Shown: one piece after another, positions 49,498 through 59,808 of the stretch | Layout: every line of letters starts with the position of its first letter | Numbering within the stretch: position 1 is the first letter of the stretch | Origin: Psychrobacter frigidicola | GTDB lineage: Bacteria > Pseudomonadota > Gammaproteobacteria > Pseudomonadales > Moraxellaceae | NCBI RefSeq assembly: GCF_007997305.1 | Contig: NZ_VORZ01000003.1 | Span: 1 to 64,000 of the forward strand | Length of the DNA: 64,000 nt | Direction: 5' to 3' | Notes under the pieces: model-generated | Seen by the model: the letters and a program-made list of their open reading frames with translations, nothing else | Database searches by the model: none | Told to the model about the DNA's origin: nothing | Made by a program: the position numbers and the translations under genes

Positions 49498-49859
49498 GGC
49501 TCAATTGTCCCTTGTATGCTCAGATAAGATTAGGAATAATAACAGCTTTACCGTGCCTCGCCTATAGATGAGCCATGAAGTATTTTTAAGGCGCATTCAA
49601 TAGCTAGTATGAGCATTAATTAAGACATAAACCTGCATTAAAGTAAAAAAGTAGGAGATAAAAGCGTTATGATGACGGCTTCTATCCTTGTATCTGCAAT
49701 AATATCTACAATAGACACTATGATGCTATAGTAGGCAAGGGCAGTAGAATTCAGTAGAACGATTTAGATTCAGCCTATTAGTTAATAGCATATTTTTCCA
49801 AAGAATGAGCGACAATCTCGTTTTTTTAATTTTTCTTATCCAAAAAAGTTTACGATATC
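49498..49859. promoter_or_regulatory. Divergent serB / Smp-like promoter region
   Basis: About 360 AT-rich bases between divergent genes; they must hold both promoters. A 20-codon open frame (49669-49731) with a distant AGGAG was seen and not accepted as a gene. Confidence 0.4.
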
Positions 49860-51326
49860 ATGACGTATTTAGCGCCGCGGCAAGGGTTGTTTGCCATTAT
49901 TGTTTTGGTCAGTTTTCTTCTGCAAACCCTGCTGCTGGTAATTAGTACCGACCAACAGCTTACTAAAAGCCGTGAGCAAAAGGGTGAGCAAATGATTGCT
50001 CAGCTCATTGACGAGGCGCGCCTGTCTTTAGAAAACGAAGACCGCGTGAGCCTCAGCGTTATTGCTAATCGTTATACCAGTGAGCAGGATATTGCGCGCT
50101 TAGTAATTGAAGGTGATAAAGACGAAACCTTAGTGCAGGTGGGTAATGCCCCGATGCAGCAAGGCGTCACTATTAGCCAAATTGCAACCAACGGCGATGC
50201 GGTAATCGGCAGGGTGGCGTTGACACTAAAAGATATTAGCAAAGGTGAAATTATTGCGCTGCAATGGCCGTTTGTTATCGGCTCTTTGCTTCTTCATCTG
50301 TTACTATGGGGCGCTTATGGCTATATTGCTCGCCCTACCAAAGAGCAGATCAATGCGCTGAGCCGCGATATTGATAATCTGCACCGTGAACAAGCTGGGC
50401 AATTACCCCATGGTCGGCAGTCCAACGCGAGTCATGCAGTAGATAATGACAACGTTAGTAAGGGTCGCATTAGTAATAACCCAGCTAATAAAAGCAGTAA
50501 AGCTTCTAATAAAAAAGCAGACAACACAGTACCGGCTCAGGAGGGGATAACTGCTTATTTCAAGTCGCAAAAAAATAATGATTACGACGTTGACTTGCAA
50601 GCGAGCAGTAATAATGCCACTGGCAGTACCGTATCTGACAATAGCGCAGAAGTAAATCGTGCTCATGAACATGTGGATACGAATACTAAGTTTTTTACCC
50701 CCAGCTCATCTAAGCTATCAGCCTCTCGTCCATTTGACAGCGTTAGCGTACAGATTATGTTCCATGATGAATACAAAATGCTGGAGCGCCTGACCCCTGA
50801 GATGCGTATACCGTATTTGGCGCTTTGTACTCAGCTACTGAATCAAGCGCTTATTGAACTGCTTAAGCAGCCCTTATTATTAGGGGTGAGTGTGTCTAAT
50901 AGCCCTCGTTTTGATGACAATGGCGCATGTGCAGTGCTCAAAGCTGATAATGACCATGCAAAAGTAGCACTGGCAGGCGTGATGCTTGGTAAACTGTATT
51001 TAATGCTCAATAAAATTATCCATACTAAGCACATCGAGCTGTCACGCTTTGCTCTACCTGCTAAAGCGGGTATTAGCGATCAAGCCCAAGCGCCTGCCAT
51101 GAAACAGCTAATGAAAAGCGTGGGTAGAAAGGAGCAAATGCTCATATTGTTACCCAATGCTGGTCTGAAACAAATTGGTAGTCACGTTCAAGTCCATAGC
51201 CTCAAGCGTCCAACCACTGTCTATGAGCGTGAATGCGCCGTATTCGATGGTGGCAATACAGGTATGATGGAGCGTCTTGCTGAAGTACGTAATGCGGTAC
51301 TAATGAGCGGCAACGAAGAAGACTAA
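49860..51326 (+). CDS. Smp/AhpA-like inner-membrane protein
   Basis: The 488-residue protein has a membrane segment at 11-29, a periplasmic domain (about 30-135), a second segment at about 136-155, and a long cytoplasmic region. The latter holds a polar Ser/Asn/Lys-rich stretch (about 180-300) and a folded C-terminal part. Two-segment topology and divergence from serB are as in the YtjB/Smp family (AhpA in Pseudomonas). The match is by layout and the N-terminal half; confidence in the family is moderate. Confidence 0.6.
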   Translation: MTYLAPRQGLFAIIVLVSFLLQTLLLVISTDQQLTKSREQKGEQMIAQLIDEARLSLENEDRVSLSVIANRYTSEQDIARLVIEGDKDETLVQVGNAPMQQGVTISQIATNGDAVIGRVALTLKDISKGEIIALQWPFVIGSLLLHLLLWGAYGYIARPTKEQINALSRDIDNLHREQAGQLPHGRQSNASHAVDNDNVSKGRISNNPANKSSKASNKKADNTVPAQEGITAYFKSQKNNDYDVDLQASSNNATGSTVSDNSAEVNRAHEHVDTNTKFFTPSSSKLSASRPFDSVSVQIMFHDEYKMLERLTPEMRIPYLALCTQLLNQALIELLKQPLLLGVSVSNSPRFDDNGACAVLKADNDHAKVALAGVMLGKLYLMLNKIIHTKHIELSRFALPAKAGISDQAQAPAMKQLMKSVGRKEQMLILLPNAGLKQIGSHVQVHSLKRPTTVYERECAVFDGGNTGMMERLAEVRNAVLMSGNEED

Positions 51327-51464
51327 ATAGTACTCGTATTTAGTTGTAAAACGCCTTTAAATTTAACATCGGTATAAAAATGATTGACAACGTTGAACAG
51401 AGACTTTATAAGGCATGTATGTATCTCACTATTTTTAATTTTTGTTCAAGTTTAGGAGTTGACC

Positions 51465-51701
51465 ATGAGCGATGCTGATATTGATGATGATTTTGATGAT
51501 GAATTCGCTGATGACGATGATGCCAAAATGGTTGAAGAGGCTGAAACTAGCGTACGCACACGTTTAAGCAGCTTAGAGAAACGTCGATTAATCGATAATT
51601 TGCTAGAAGAGAAGCGTTTGGCTCGAGAATTAAAAGACGAGCTAGACGATATAGATGATTTTGATGAAGACGGCGATGATGATTGGGATGATGATATTTA
51701 A
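51465..51701 (+). CDS. Small highly acidic protein (PA3496-like)
   Basis: The 78-residue protein has acidic Asp/Glu runs at both ends and a central charged helix (RRLIDNLLEEKRLARELKDEL). It resembles the small proteins named after PA3496, proposed to affect envelope integrity, though that is from memory of the pattern only. AGGAG stands 6 bases before the ATG at 51465; a TTG two codons earlier is not needed. Confidence 0.6.
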   Translation: MSDADIDDDFDDEFADDDDAKMVEEAETSVRTRLSSLEKRRLIDNLLEEKRLARELKDELDDIDDFDEDGDDDWDDDI

Positions 51702-51852
51702 CAGTCATCCATTTGGTGAAGATGCCAATTATATAATAAGACTATTATATAACTGTCTAAATTTAGTTTTGCCAAATTCAACTGTGCTAAGCTGAATCGA
51801 TTTTTTAATTGCCTAGTAACTGATAACCTATCGACCCAAGGATAAGTATCCC

Positions 51853-52410
51853 ATGATGAACCCTTTAAGCCCTGACGAATTAATGGATTTTTTAGACAAC
51901 TCTGAACAGCAATACGTGCTTGATAGCGTTGCTGCCCATGGGTTTTTGACCGCCACCGTCATTGGTCGTCCACTGCCAAACTGGATAGACGCGCTATTTG
52001 AAGGTCATGTTAAAGAGGTTCCAGAAAACGTTATTGATGGCATTCATCGCTGGCGCGCCTTTATCATGGATGAGCTCAAAAATGAGACGCCTATTACACT
52101 GCCTTTTGGTGAGGATGCTGGTGATGAAGAAGTCGCAGTCGATTTCTCTGATGAATCAGATATCGTTGCTTGGTCAATTGGCTTTGTTGATGCGATGTAT
52201 GGTGATGAAGCTGATGATTGGTTCGAAAATGAAGATACGGCAGAAGATGTTGCCGTATTAACCTTACCAATGATTGTGCTTAGCGGTATCGATGATGAAG
52301 ATCCAGAGCTTGCCCAAATGCGTGCGGATCAAGATAAAATGGCACAAATGGCCAATAGTATCGAAGGAAACTTAACCGAGCTATTTTTATTATTTCATAC
52401 CAATGACTAG
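51853..52410 (+). CDS. YecA/UPF0149-family protein
   Basis: The 185-residue acidic protein shows the UPF0149 layout: an N-terminal helix pair with VAAHGFLTATVIGRPLP, then WSIGFVDAMYG. Unlike E. coli YecA it lacks a C-terminal SEC-C zinc motif. Function is unknown. AAGGATAAG precedes tandem ATGs. Followed after 51 bases by a YbjQ-type gene on the same strand. Confidence 0.8.
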   Translation: MMNPLSPDELMDFLDNSEQQYVLDSVAAHGFLTATVIGRPLPNWIDALFEGHVKEVPENVIDGIHRWRAFIMDELKNETPITLPFGEDAGDEEVAVDFSDESDIVAWSIGFVDAMYGDEADDWFENEDTAEDVAVLTLPMIVLSGIDDEDPELAQMRADQDKMAQMANSIEGNLTELFLLFHTND

Positions 52411-52461
52411 TATAGAGCGGCTGTTATCAGTCATTTTATAAGTCATCAAAAAGGTAATATT

Positions 52462-52929
52462 ATGACCGTGCAACTTTCCAACCTTGAGCACTTACCCAAC
52501 TATCAGATTACTGAGCGTTTAGATGTGGTTTACGGTAGTACGGTGCGCTCAAAGCATGTCGGTAAGGACTTGTTTGCCGGTCTCAAGAACATTGTGGGCG
52601 GTGAGTTGACCGCCTATACCGAGCTGTTAGAGGAGTCGCGAAAAGAGGCGGTCGATCGGATGGTCGTGAAAGCTGAAGCCTTGGGCGCAGATGCAGTAGT
52701 TGGCCTACGCTTTTCGACTTCTAGTATCGCTCAGGGTGCTGCTGAATTATTTGTGTATGGCACAGCGGTCAAAGTTGTACGGTTGCAAAACCAGCCCCCT
52801 TATAATCAACCCTCTAATAGCCCGCCCTTTCAAAATCAACCGCCAAGCGCACCCTCTGATCACCAAAACCAGCAGGATCAACCTCAAACGGCTGTCGAAG
52901 ATTTACCGCGATTTAACCCTTTTGGCTGA
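52462..52929 (+). CDS. YbjQ/UPF0145-family protein
   Basis: The 155-residue product has the YbjQ core (about 15-112): VVYGSTVRSKHVGKDL, the YTELLEESRKEAVDRM helix, GADAVVGLRF and YGTAVKV. A Pro/Gln/Asn-rich tail (about 113-155) is unusual for the family. UPF0145 proteins form pentamers of unknown role, sometimes called heavy-metal binding. A weak AAGG site precedes the ATG. A membrane-anchored paralogue follows after 62 bases. Confidence 0.85.
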   Translation: MTVQLSNLEHLPNYQITERLDVVYGSTVRSKHVGKDLFAGLKNIVGGELTAYTELLEESRKEAVDRMVVKAEALGADAVVGLRFSTSSIAQGAAELFVYGTAVKVVRLQNQPPYNQPSNSPPFQNQPPSAPSDHQNQQDQPQTAVEDLPRFNPFG

Positions 52930-52991
52930 GTCTTGGCAGTCAAGTAGTATTACTTTCAAACCGTTACGCTTTTTACAATAAGAGACGTGCT

Positions 52992-53471
52992 ATGAATAAC
53001 TCTATTAGCCATATGTTAATCAACTACGCGCCGCTTATTGTCTTATTTGTGGTTGGTTGGTTTTTTGGTTCGCGTCATGAGCGTCAGCATTTAGCCCAGT
53101 TGCTAATAACTGAAAAAGCTGTAAATCATATTATCGTATCTACGGAGCGCTTTTATCAGCCAACGCTTGCAGCTGGTAGTCAAGGTGAGCTGGTACTTGG
53201 CAGTGTGGTCATTGCGCAAGATTATTTTAAAATGGTCATTGCCAAAGGGCTAAGCCTATTCGGTAAAAATCTGACTACTTATGAGACGTTGCTAGAGCGT
53301 GCCCGCCGTGAGGCATTGGTACGTATGCGCACGCAAGCTCAGGCTAAAGGCTACAATCATGTCTATGGTCTGCGTTTTGAGGTCAGTAATATTAACCAGT
53401 TGGGTAGTATGGTGGAAGCTATTGCTTACGGCACGGCGGTGATCAATTCTGATCACCCAAAACCACTATAA
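52992..53471 (+). CDS. Membrane-anchored YbjQ-like protein
   Basis: The 159 residues start with a membrane segment (about 8-26), then a divergent copy of the UPF0145 core: LVLGSVVIAQDYFK, the TYETLLERARREALVRM helix, NHVYGLRFE and YGTAV. It matches the preceding gene in the same order, so this is a tandem paralogue pair, one soluble and one anchored. Probably one operon; the two may form mixed oligomers (inference). Confidence 0.75.
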   Translation: MNNSISHMLINYAPLIVLFVVGWFFGSRHERQHLAQLLITEKAVNHIIVSTERFYQPTLAAGSQGELVLGSVVIAQDYFKMVIAKGLSLFGKNLTTYETLLERARREALVRMRTQAQAKGYNHVYGLRFEVSNINQLGSMVEAIAYGTAVINSDHPKPL

Positions 53472-53517
53472 ATCTTTATCCGTCCTACAGAATTGATATT
53501 AATGTGCTCTATAAATA

Positions 53518-54651
53518 CTAACGCTGGCGGGCATCCATTCGCGCTATTTTATCTTTTTCGTCCTCTTCTGCTTGCTCTTTTACTTTCGCAATATCAAATA
53601 AGAAAGTGCGATTTTTAAGCACGGCGACAAACACGACCCCGCCTATCGTATTTCCTACCAACACTATAATTAAAAACCATAAGTAACTCATTAAGCTGAC
53701 GGTATTGCCGTACATTAAGGCTGAGAATACCTCGATATTACCCACGATACTATGATGTAACCCCAAAAACCCAATACTACCAGTAATCAATGAGACCAGC
53801 ACAATACGACTAAGCGTATCGCGTGCTGAGGTTACTAGCCACGCAGCAACCCCCATCATCCAGCCAGCCAATACCGCGCTACCAAAGATTACCCACCACT
53901 CAAAATCCAAGACATGCTGAGCATAAGCATCAATGTTAGCCACGGTAAACAGGTGCATATTAATACCCAAGCCAATCATTAAAGCTGCAAACAGACAACC
54001 GCCAACTATATTACCTGCAATAACGATACCCCATAAGCGTAGCAGTTTCCTTAGCGGCTCAATACCGTTGAGTACAGGCAGACTTAGCAACGAGGTCTGT
54101 TCAGTGAATAATAGGGATTGACCAATGACTACGATAATAAAGCCTAACGGATATAATAGCGATGCGAGCACCATTGCATAATTGCTAGGCAGTACTTCGC
54201 TCAATAACGCAAAAGCAGCTAAAATCACAAATAAGCTAAAGCCAATCTCAAGCCCAGCAGTAAAAGCGCTGGTAAACAAGGAGCCTAATGAGCGATTAAA
54301 AGTCGTTTTGGCATCGATGACTTGTTCTACTAAAATGCTTGCATAGCTTTTGGGTGCACTAAGGTTGTCATCGCCGGCGACTTCTCTAATAGAGGCTTTA
54401 TCTTCGTCACTAATATCTTCGGAGAACTCTTCATCTTCTAGATTTTCGGTAGTATGATTCTTGCTATCGTTGCTTTCTTCATTACCGAGATTATCAGTAT
54501 CATCGTCTTTATCGCTGATATGGATTTTTTTATCTATATCATCGTCGACTGACGATTGCGTATATTCCGTCTTATCACTTAAACCGTTATTAGCGTCTGA
54601 GTGATTTTCGGGAGTAGCGTCAGTAGTCATATCATCTTTATTTTTGGGCAT
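53518..54651 (-). CDS. Formate/nitrite transporter (FNT) family protein, YfdC-like
   Basis: FNT proteins are pentameric anion channels of the inner membrane. The channel part (about 103-360) has six helices with the paired half-helix regions GQSLLFTEQTS and GNTIGGVVFVA. Sequence is closer to the YfdC branch than to FocA/NirC. A strongly acidic, Asp/Ser-rich N-terminal tail of about 100 residues precedes it, and a charged helix ends the protein. Convergent with the YbjQ pair; substrate unknown. Confidence 0.85.
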   Translation of the reverse strand: MPKNKDDMTTDATPENHSDANNGLSDKTEYTQSSVDDDIDKKIHISDKDDDTDNLGNEESNDSKNHTTENLEDEEFSEDISDEDKASIREVAGDDNLSAPKSYASILVEQVIDAKTTFNRSLGSLFTSAFTAGLEIGFSLFVILAAFALLSEVLPSNYAMVLASLLYPLGFIIVVIGQSLLFTEQTSLLSLPVLNGIEPLRKLLRLWGIVIAGNIVGGCLFAALMIGLGINMHLFTVANIDAYAQHVLDFEWWVIFGSAVLAGWMMGVAAWLVTSARDTLSRIVLVSLITGSIGFLGLHHSIVGNIEVFSALMYGNTVSLMSYLWFLIIVLVGNTIGGVVFVAVLKNRTFLFDIAKVKEQAEEDEKDKIARMDARQR

Positions 54652-54949
54652 CTTTACCAGCTTATTGTGGGTTATGATTTATCGGCGTTTATCTTGTATA
54701 TAGTCTTCAAATTTCTATTAAAGACAAAGGAAAACCCATCCGGTGCTAACAAAATTGGCTCAGATAAGATAAAATCATTGCATTCACTTTTTTTGCTGGC
54801 CCGTCTTGCGCTTATTATCCATCGACTTCATAACTTATTAACCCTTTTTACGTTGGTTAATTGTATGGATTCAGCGAGAGCCATATTTGCGTCCGGCCAT
54901 ATTATCAACATCTCTATATATCCATTCAATTGTACAGTCTGAGAGCCTT

Positions 54950-57916
54950 ATGAATAACCCTGATAGCCAAAATAACTGCAGTACTTTAACCACCTCTATC
55001 CAAGCGGCTTTAAACCAACTTGAAAATGCCTACAATCCTGCGGAAGTCGAGGCGGGCATGTATCAAGGCTGGGAAGAGAGCGGCTATTTTCAGCCAACTT
55101 TTGATAAGGAAGAGTCGTTCTCTATCGCCTTGCCACCGCCCAACGTCACGGGCTCATTGCATATGGGTCATGGTTTTAATAATGCCATTATGGATGCGCT
55201 GACCCGTTATCACCGCATGGATGGTGACAATACCTTATGGCAACCGGGTACGGATCATGCCGGTATTGCTACCCAAATGGTAGTTGAGCGTCGTCTAGAA
55301 GCTGAAGGTATCAAACGTCGTGATATGAGCCGTGAAGACTTTATTGATAAAGTTTGGGAATGGAAAGAAGAGTCGGGCGATAATATTACTCGCCAGATCC
55401 GTCGTTTAGGCAGCTCAGTTGATTGGTCACGCGAACGCTTTACCATGGATGCTGGTCTATCTAATGCGGTTAAAGAGGTATTTGTACGTTTGTTCGATGA
55501 TGGTTTGATTTATCGTGGTAAGCGTTTGGTGAACTGGGATCCTAAGTTCCAAACGGCATTGTCAGACTTAGAAGTTGAAAACCATGACGAAAAAGGCAGC
55601 TTGTGGCATTTCCGCTATCACTTTACTGATAGTAATGTACAAACCCAAGATGGGAAAAACTATTTGGTTGTGGCGACTACTCGTCCTGAAACGTTACTGG
55701 GTGATACCGCAGTTGCGGTCAATCCAAAAGATGAGCGTTATGCGCATTTGGTTGGCAAAACGATTACCTTACCGATTACTGGCCGTGTCGTCCCTATCGT
55801 CGCTGATGATTATGTCGAAAGTGACTTTGGCACAGGTTGTGTAAAAATCACTCCTGCTCATGATTTCAATGACTATGAATTGGGTCGCCGTCATGATTTA
55901 ACGTTGATTAACATTCTTGATGAGCATGCTCATATTTTGCCAGCGATGGAAGTCTATCCTGACTTACAGACGCGTGAGCCAACGTTAGAAACAACGCCTG
56001 CCGACCATGCAGGTGTTAGCTATGCTGGCGTTGAACGCTTTGCTGCTCGTAAGCAAGTCGTTGCTCAAGCCCAAGCAGAAGACTGGCTACAAGAAATCGA
56101 AGACTATGCGCTAAAAGCACCGCGTGCCGAACGTGGCGGTGCAATCGTTGAGCCGTGGCTAACCGATCAATGGTATGTAGCGGTTGAGAAGCTAGCGCAG
56201 CCAGCAATTACAGCGGTAGAAGAAGGTCAAATTGAATTTGTTCCTGCCCAATACAAAAATATGTATATGGCCTGGATGAATGGTCTACAAGACTGGTGCA
56301 TCAGCCGTCAGCTCTGGTGGGGGCATCGTATCCCAGCTTGGTATGACGAAGAAGGTAGCATCTATGTGGCGCGTGACGAGGCGGAAGTACGCAGTAAGTA
56401 CAGCCTAGCCGATAGCGTAAAATTGCGCCAAGATGATGACGTGCTCGATACGTGGTTTAGCTCTGGTCTGTGGACATTTAGTACCCTAGACTGGGCGGAC
56501 GTTAATGCTGATCCGCGCGTGATGGAAACCTTCCATCCAACCAGCGTCTTAGTCACCGGTTTTGACATTATCTTCTTTTGGGTAGCACGCATGATCATGA
56601 TGACCATGCACTTTGTCAAAAATGAAGATGGCACGCCGCAAGTCCCATTCAAAACGGTTTATGTGCATGGTTTAGTACGTGATAGCTTTGGACAAAAAAT
56701 GTCTAAGTCAAAAGGTAATGTTTTAGATCCTATCGACATCATCGATGGTATCGACCTTGAGACCCTAGTGACCAAACGTACTAGCAATATGATGAACCCC
56801 AAAGACGCGGCGAAAATTGAAAAGCAAACTCGTAAAGAGTTTCCTGAAGGCATTCCAGCTTTCGGTACTGATGCGCTACGCTTTACTTTTACCTCATTAG
56901 CCAGCACGGGTCGCGATATCAACTTTGATCTCAAACGAGTTGAGGGTTATCGTAACTTCTGTAATAAAATATGGAATGCCAGCCGTTTTGTATTGATGAA
57001 CTGTGTTGATAGCGAAGGTACTGCTAAACCTATTGATCAAACCGCGCAGCCTGACGTTTGGGAATTACCTGAGCGCTGGATTATCAGCCGTTTGAACTCT
57101 ACGATTGCCAATATTCATCAGCATTTTACCCAGTATCGTCTGGATATGGTCAGCCATGATATTTATGAGTTTATCTGGAATGAATACTGTGATTGGTACG
57201 TTGAGCTTGCCAAAGCAAGCCTTAATGATGATTCGGTGACGGACGCGCGTAAAGCGCAAATTCGCTATGTATTGCTGCATGTCCTCGAAACAGCGCTACG
57301 CTTCACCCATCCAATTATGCCGTATCTAACGGAACAAATTTGGCAAACTATCGCGCCGCTATTAGACCGTAAAGAGACTGCTAGCATCGTTATCGCGAGC
57401 TACCCACAAACAGACAATACGCAAATTAATGCGCAAGTCGAAGCCGACATGGCATGGTTACAACAGCTGATTGCTAGCGTCCGTAATATTCGTGGTGAGA
57501 TGAAACTGGGCAACGCGGTACGTCTACCGGTATTGCTACAAAATATCTCATTAGCGGAAGACGAGCGCCTAGCGCGTATCGCCAATCAGTTTAAGGCACT
57601 GGCGAAAGTTGAAAGCTTAACCATGCTAAAAGAAGGCGATGAAGTGCCATTATCGTCATCAAGTATGATTGGACAGCTGCGCGTACTCGTCCCGATGAAA
57701 GGGCTCATTGATCCGACTGCTGAATTAACTCGTTTGGGTAAAGCCCATGAGAAGCTACAAAAACAAGCCGAAGGTATCGCCCGTAAATTAGGCAATGAAG
57801 GCTTTGTTAGTAAAGCGCCTGCGGAAGTAGTAGAGGCTGAAAAAGCAAAACTGACTGAGTTAGAAGGGCAGTTGACCGCAATGACAGCGCAGATGGATCA
57901 GTTAAAAGCGCTGTAA
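54950..57916 (+). CDS. valS: Valine--tRNA ligase
   Basis: ValRS charges tRNA-Val. The 988 residues show the HIGH-type motif HMGH (71-74), the editing domain, KMSKS (583-587) and the C-terminal coiled-coil arm (about 915-985) typical of ValRS. Length is slightly above E. coli's. The ATG at 54950 (GAGAG upstream) is preferred; an open extension to 54887 lacks a ribosome site. A long stem terminator follows. Confidence 0.98.
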   Translation: MNNPDSQNNCSTLTTSIQAALNQLENAYNPAEVEAGMYQGWEESGYFQPTFDKEESFSIALPPPNVTGSLHMGHGFNNAIMDALTRYHRMDGDNTLWQPGTDHAGIATQMVVERRLEAEGIKRRDMSREDFIDKVWEWKEESGDNITRQIRRLGSSVDWSRERFTMDAGLSNAVKEVFVRLFDDGLIYRGKRLVNWDPKFQTALSDLEVENHDEKGSLWHFRYHFTDSNVQTQDGKNYLVVATTRPETLLGDTAVAVNPKDERYAHLVGKTITLPITGRVVPIVADDYVESDFGTGCVKITPAHDFNDYELGRRHDLTLINILDEHAHILPAMEVYPDLQTREPTLETTPADHAGVSYAGVERFAARKQVVAQAQAEDWLQEIEDYALKAPRAERGGAIVEPWLTDQWYVAVEKLAQPAITAVEEGQIEFVPAQYKNMYMAWMNGLQDWCISRQLWWGHRIPAWYDEEGSIYVARDEAEVRSKYSLADSVKLRQDDDVLDTWFSSGLWTFSTLDWADVNADPRVMETFHPTSVLVTGFDIIFFWVARMIMMTMHFVKNEDGTPQVPFKTVYVHGLVRDSFGQKMSKSKGNVLDPIDIIDGIDLETLVTKRTSNMMNPKDAAKIEKQTRKEFPEGIPAFGTDALRFTFTSLASTGRDINFDLKRVEGYRNFCNKIWNASRFVLMNCVDSEGTAKPIDQTAQPDVWELPERWIISRLNSTIANIHQHFTQYRLDMVSHDIYEFIWNEYCDWYVELAKASLNDDSVTDARKAQIRYVLLHVLETALRFTHPIMPYLTEQIWQTIAPLLDRKETASIVIASYPQTDNTQINAQVEADMAWLQQLIASVRNIRGEMKLGNAVRLPVLLQNISLAEDERLARIANQFKALAKVESLTMLKEGDEVPLSSSSMIGQLRVLVPMKGLIDPTAELTRLGKAHEKLQKQAEGIARKLGNEGFVSKAPAEVVEAEKAKLTELEGQLTAMTAQMDQLKAL

Positions 57917-57950
57917 CAGGGTAAAGCGGTAAGCATTACTAACTATCTAT

Positions 57951-57992
57951 AAAAACATGGCTTATGATGAGCGTTATCATAAGCCATGTTTT
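57951..57992 (+). terminator. Terminator of valS
   Basis: AAAACATGGCTTATGAT and ATCATAAGCCATGTTTT form a perfect 17-pair stem around GAGCGTT, then T. Confidence 0.92.
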
Positions 57993-58046
57993 TTAGTAGT
58001 GACCTATAAACGTTATTTATAAATTTATTAAAACTGGAATACGCTT

Positions 58047-59039
58047 ATGGATAACATCTTTTTTAAGCTTATGATTGTAGTTTTGCTACTGGCTATTCCT
58101 ATATTTTTCTTATATCGAAAAACACAACAAGACGCTCCAAAGTATAGACAGTTAAAAACTTACTCTAATATATCCTTCGCTAGAGAAGAGCATTATGAAA
58201 GCCAGTTTAAAAGCACGGTTCTGTTGTTATTGACTTGTGGTAGTCATGAACAGTCAATAAAAAGCAGAAGCTCCTATGATAATACCTATGAGCAATACAG
58301 CTTTATCTTTAATAAAGTTACTGAATTACAAGAGCAGGTCAACGCCAGCATTGCGAAGCTAGAAGTTAATATCTCACTTATTATAAAAGAGCTCAAAACG
58401 AGCAGCCGCTTAGTAGAATATACTGAAAATATAAGAATATTAATAGAAGAAATAAAGTCTACCGACAAGATAGATATTGAAGTCGAGATGATCGATAGTC
58501 TTGGCTTTACTAAAATAGATAGATTGAGGGAGTGGCTGCCGTCTATCTCGATATTTCACATCATTATGGCAGGGCTACTAACGATATTGGTCATTTGGTT
58601 CTTAATACTAGCCTTGGGCGGTGCGGGTACAACACTCCTGACTTACTTGATGAGTATCGTCATGCTAATGATACCTATAGTTACCCTCTCTGCATTGCAA
58701 TCTCGCGCTAATAACAGAACCTTTGAAGGACAAGACAAGTTGATAATAGAGAATATAAAATCTATCTTAGATAATTCGCAAAAACTAGAAGATATAACCG
58801 TATCTCTTACTGCTAGCAATCATAAATTGGAGTCTTACCTTAATAAGATAGCTGTTATCAATAAAGAGCTTACTGAGATTCTATATAAAAACAGTGCTTA
58901 TATTAAGGCTGCTAGGAAGTCGAAGGCTTTGTTTAAAAAAGAGGCTTATACGGAGATAGAGCAGCAATTATCAAAAAGGATAAGTGTGTTGGTATATGAT
59001 TTAAGAGGAGAGGTGGCGGCTAGTTCTTTGTTGGGTTGA
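58047..59039 (+). CDS. Coiled-coil membrane protein, unknown function
   Basis: The 330-residue protein has an N-terminal membrane segment (about 7-23), a helical, coiled-coil-like region (about 90-150), two further segments (about 168-190 and 194-215), and a second helical region to the end. It is Ile/Lys/Ser-rich and AT-rich, unlike valS beside it. I recognise no family. No good ribosome site is seen. It starts the accessory stretch that runs to about 62.5 kb. Confidence 0.6.
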   Translation: MDNIFFKLMIVVLLLAIPIFFLYRKTQQDAPKYRQLKTYSNISFAREEHYESQFKSTVLLLLTCGSHEQSIKSRSSYDNTYEQYSFIFNKVTELQEQVNASIAKLEVNISLIIKELKTSSRLVEYTENIRILIEEIKSTDKIDIEVEMIDSLGFTKIDRLREWLPSISIFHIIMAGLLTILVIWFLILALGGAGTTLLTYLMSIVMLMIPIVTLSALQSRANNRTFEGQDKLIIENIKSILDNSQKLEDITVSLTASNHKLESYLNKIAVINKELTEILYKNSAYIKAARKSKALFKKEAYTEIEQQLSKRISVLVYDLRGEVAASSLLG

Positions 59040-59331
59040 GCGCAACTCATTGTTAGACAGCTCTTACTATTCAAGTTAGTTTAATGTTAGTTATGAAGTC
59101 TAAATTAAATTTAAATTCACATATACAAATTGAATGTAATTAAATATTTATATGATGTTATAAGGAAAGGTTCTTAGATTTTATGAGGCGAACTTATTTC
59201 TTGTCGTGTAGGTAACAAAATAACTTGACTGAGTAGGGCTAGTGGTAATTGTCTTAGCGTTGGTTGGATTTAGATGATTTTTTTATACATTAAAAGTCAG
59301 CTTAGTGAGAATTTAAGAAATAAGGTATGTA
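59040..59331. other. AT-rich gap, no gene seen
   Basis: About 290 bases between two convergent accessory genes. No terminator hairpin, repeat or RNA gene recognised. Confidence 0.5.
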
Positions 59332-59808
59332 CTAAGCGTCTAAATCTTGAAAAAGAGGTAAACCAAAAAATTCATTATCTCTTTCAATATTAACGACTTC
59401 TATTGGCAGTTTTAAAAGAGTAATAATGTCATTGATTTCTTTATCACCTGTGAATATCTTAGGTATTTGGTTGGCTAAAGTCATACCTATAATTTGTATA
59501 TCAACTTTCACCTTTTGTCTATTATCTTTATTTTGCTTAAAAAATCCATCTTTTAATAAGTCACTAAATATTCTAGCAGCTACTCGAGCTGACTTTATAT
59601 CAAAATTAAAAGTTCGACAGAAGTTATTGGAGATTGTTAAAAAGTCTGAACGTTGGTAGTTATCATCCATTACTAAAAACTCTGTAATAGCAGGGGTAGG
59701 TAAAGCTAAAACTGAGGTATGCTTTTCAAAATATTGAGAAAATATTCGATAGTCTCTTTTATTTTCAACTAGATTAATGAGTAAATTAGCATCTGCCATA
59801 ATAATCAT
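59332..59808 (-). CDS. PIN-domain nuclease, probable toxin-like protein
   Basis: The 158 residues carry the full acidic set of a PIN nuclease in the right order: D6 (MADANLLINL), E43 (PAITEFL), D103 (KVDIQIIG) and D122 (IFTGDKEI). PIN domains cut RNA and are common as toxins. Its ATG overlaps the TGA of the upstream gene by four bases (ATGA), so the two are translated together; a second ATG three codons on would also serve. It is AT-rich. Whether it is a toxin, and what the upstream protein does to it, is inference. Confidence 0.75.
   Translation of the reverse strand: MIIMADANLLINLVENKRDYRIFSQYFEKHTSVLALPTPAITEFLVMDDNYQRSDFLTISNNFCRTFNFDIKSARVAARIFSDLLKDGFFKQNKDNRQKVKVDIQIIGMTLANQIPKIFTGDKEINDIITLLKLPIEVVNIERDNEFFGLPLFQDLDA

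Noticed and set aside
49669..49731. A 20-codon hydrophobic ORF between serB and the Smp-like gene
   Set aside because: AGGAG is 11 bases from the ATG, and there is no further support. Short frames like this are expected by chance in AT-rich DNA.
52700..52981. A 93-codon frame overlapping the first YbjQ gene
   Set aside because: It runs in another frame inside the YbjQ gene, without a ribosome site or known domain.
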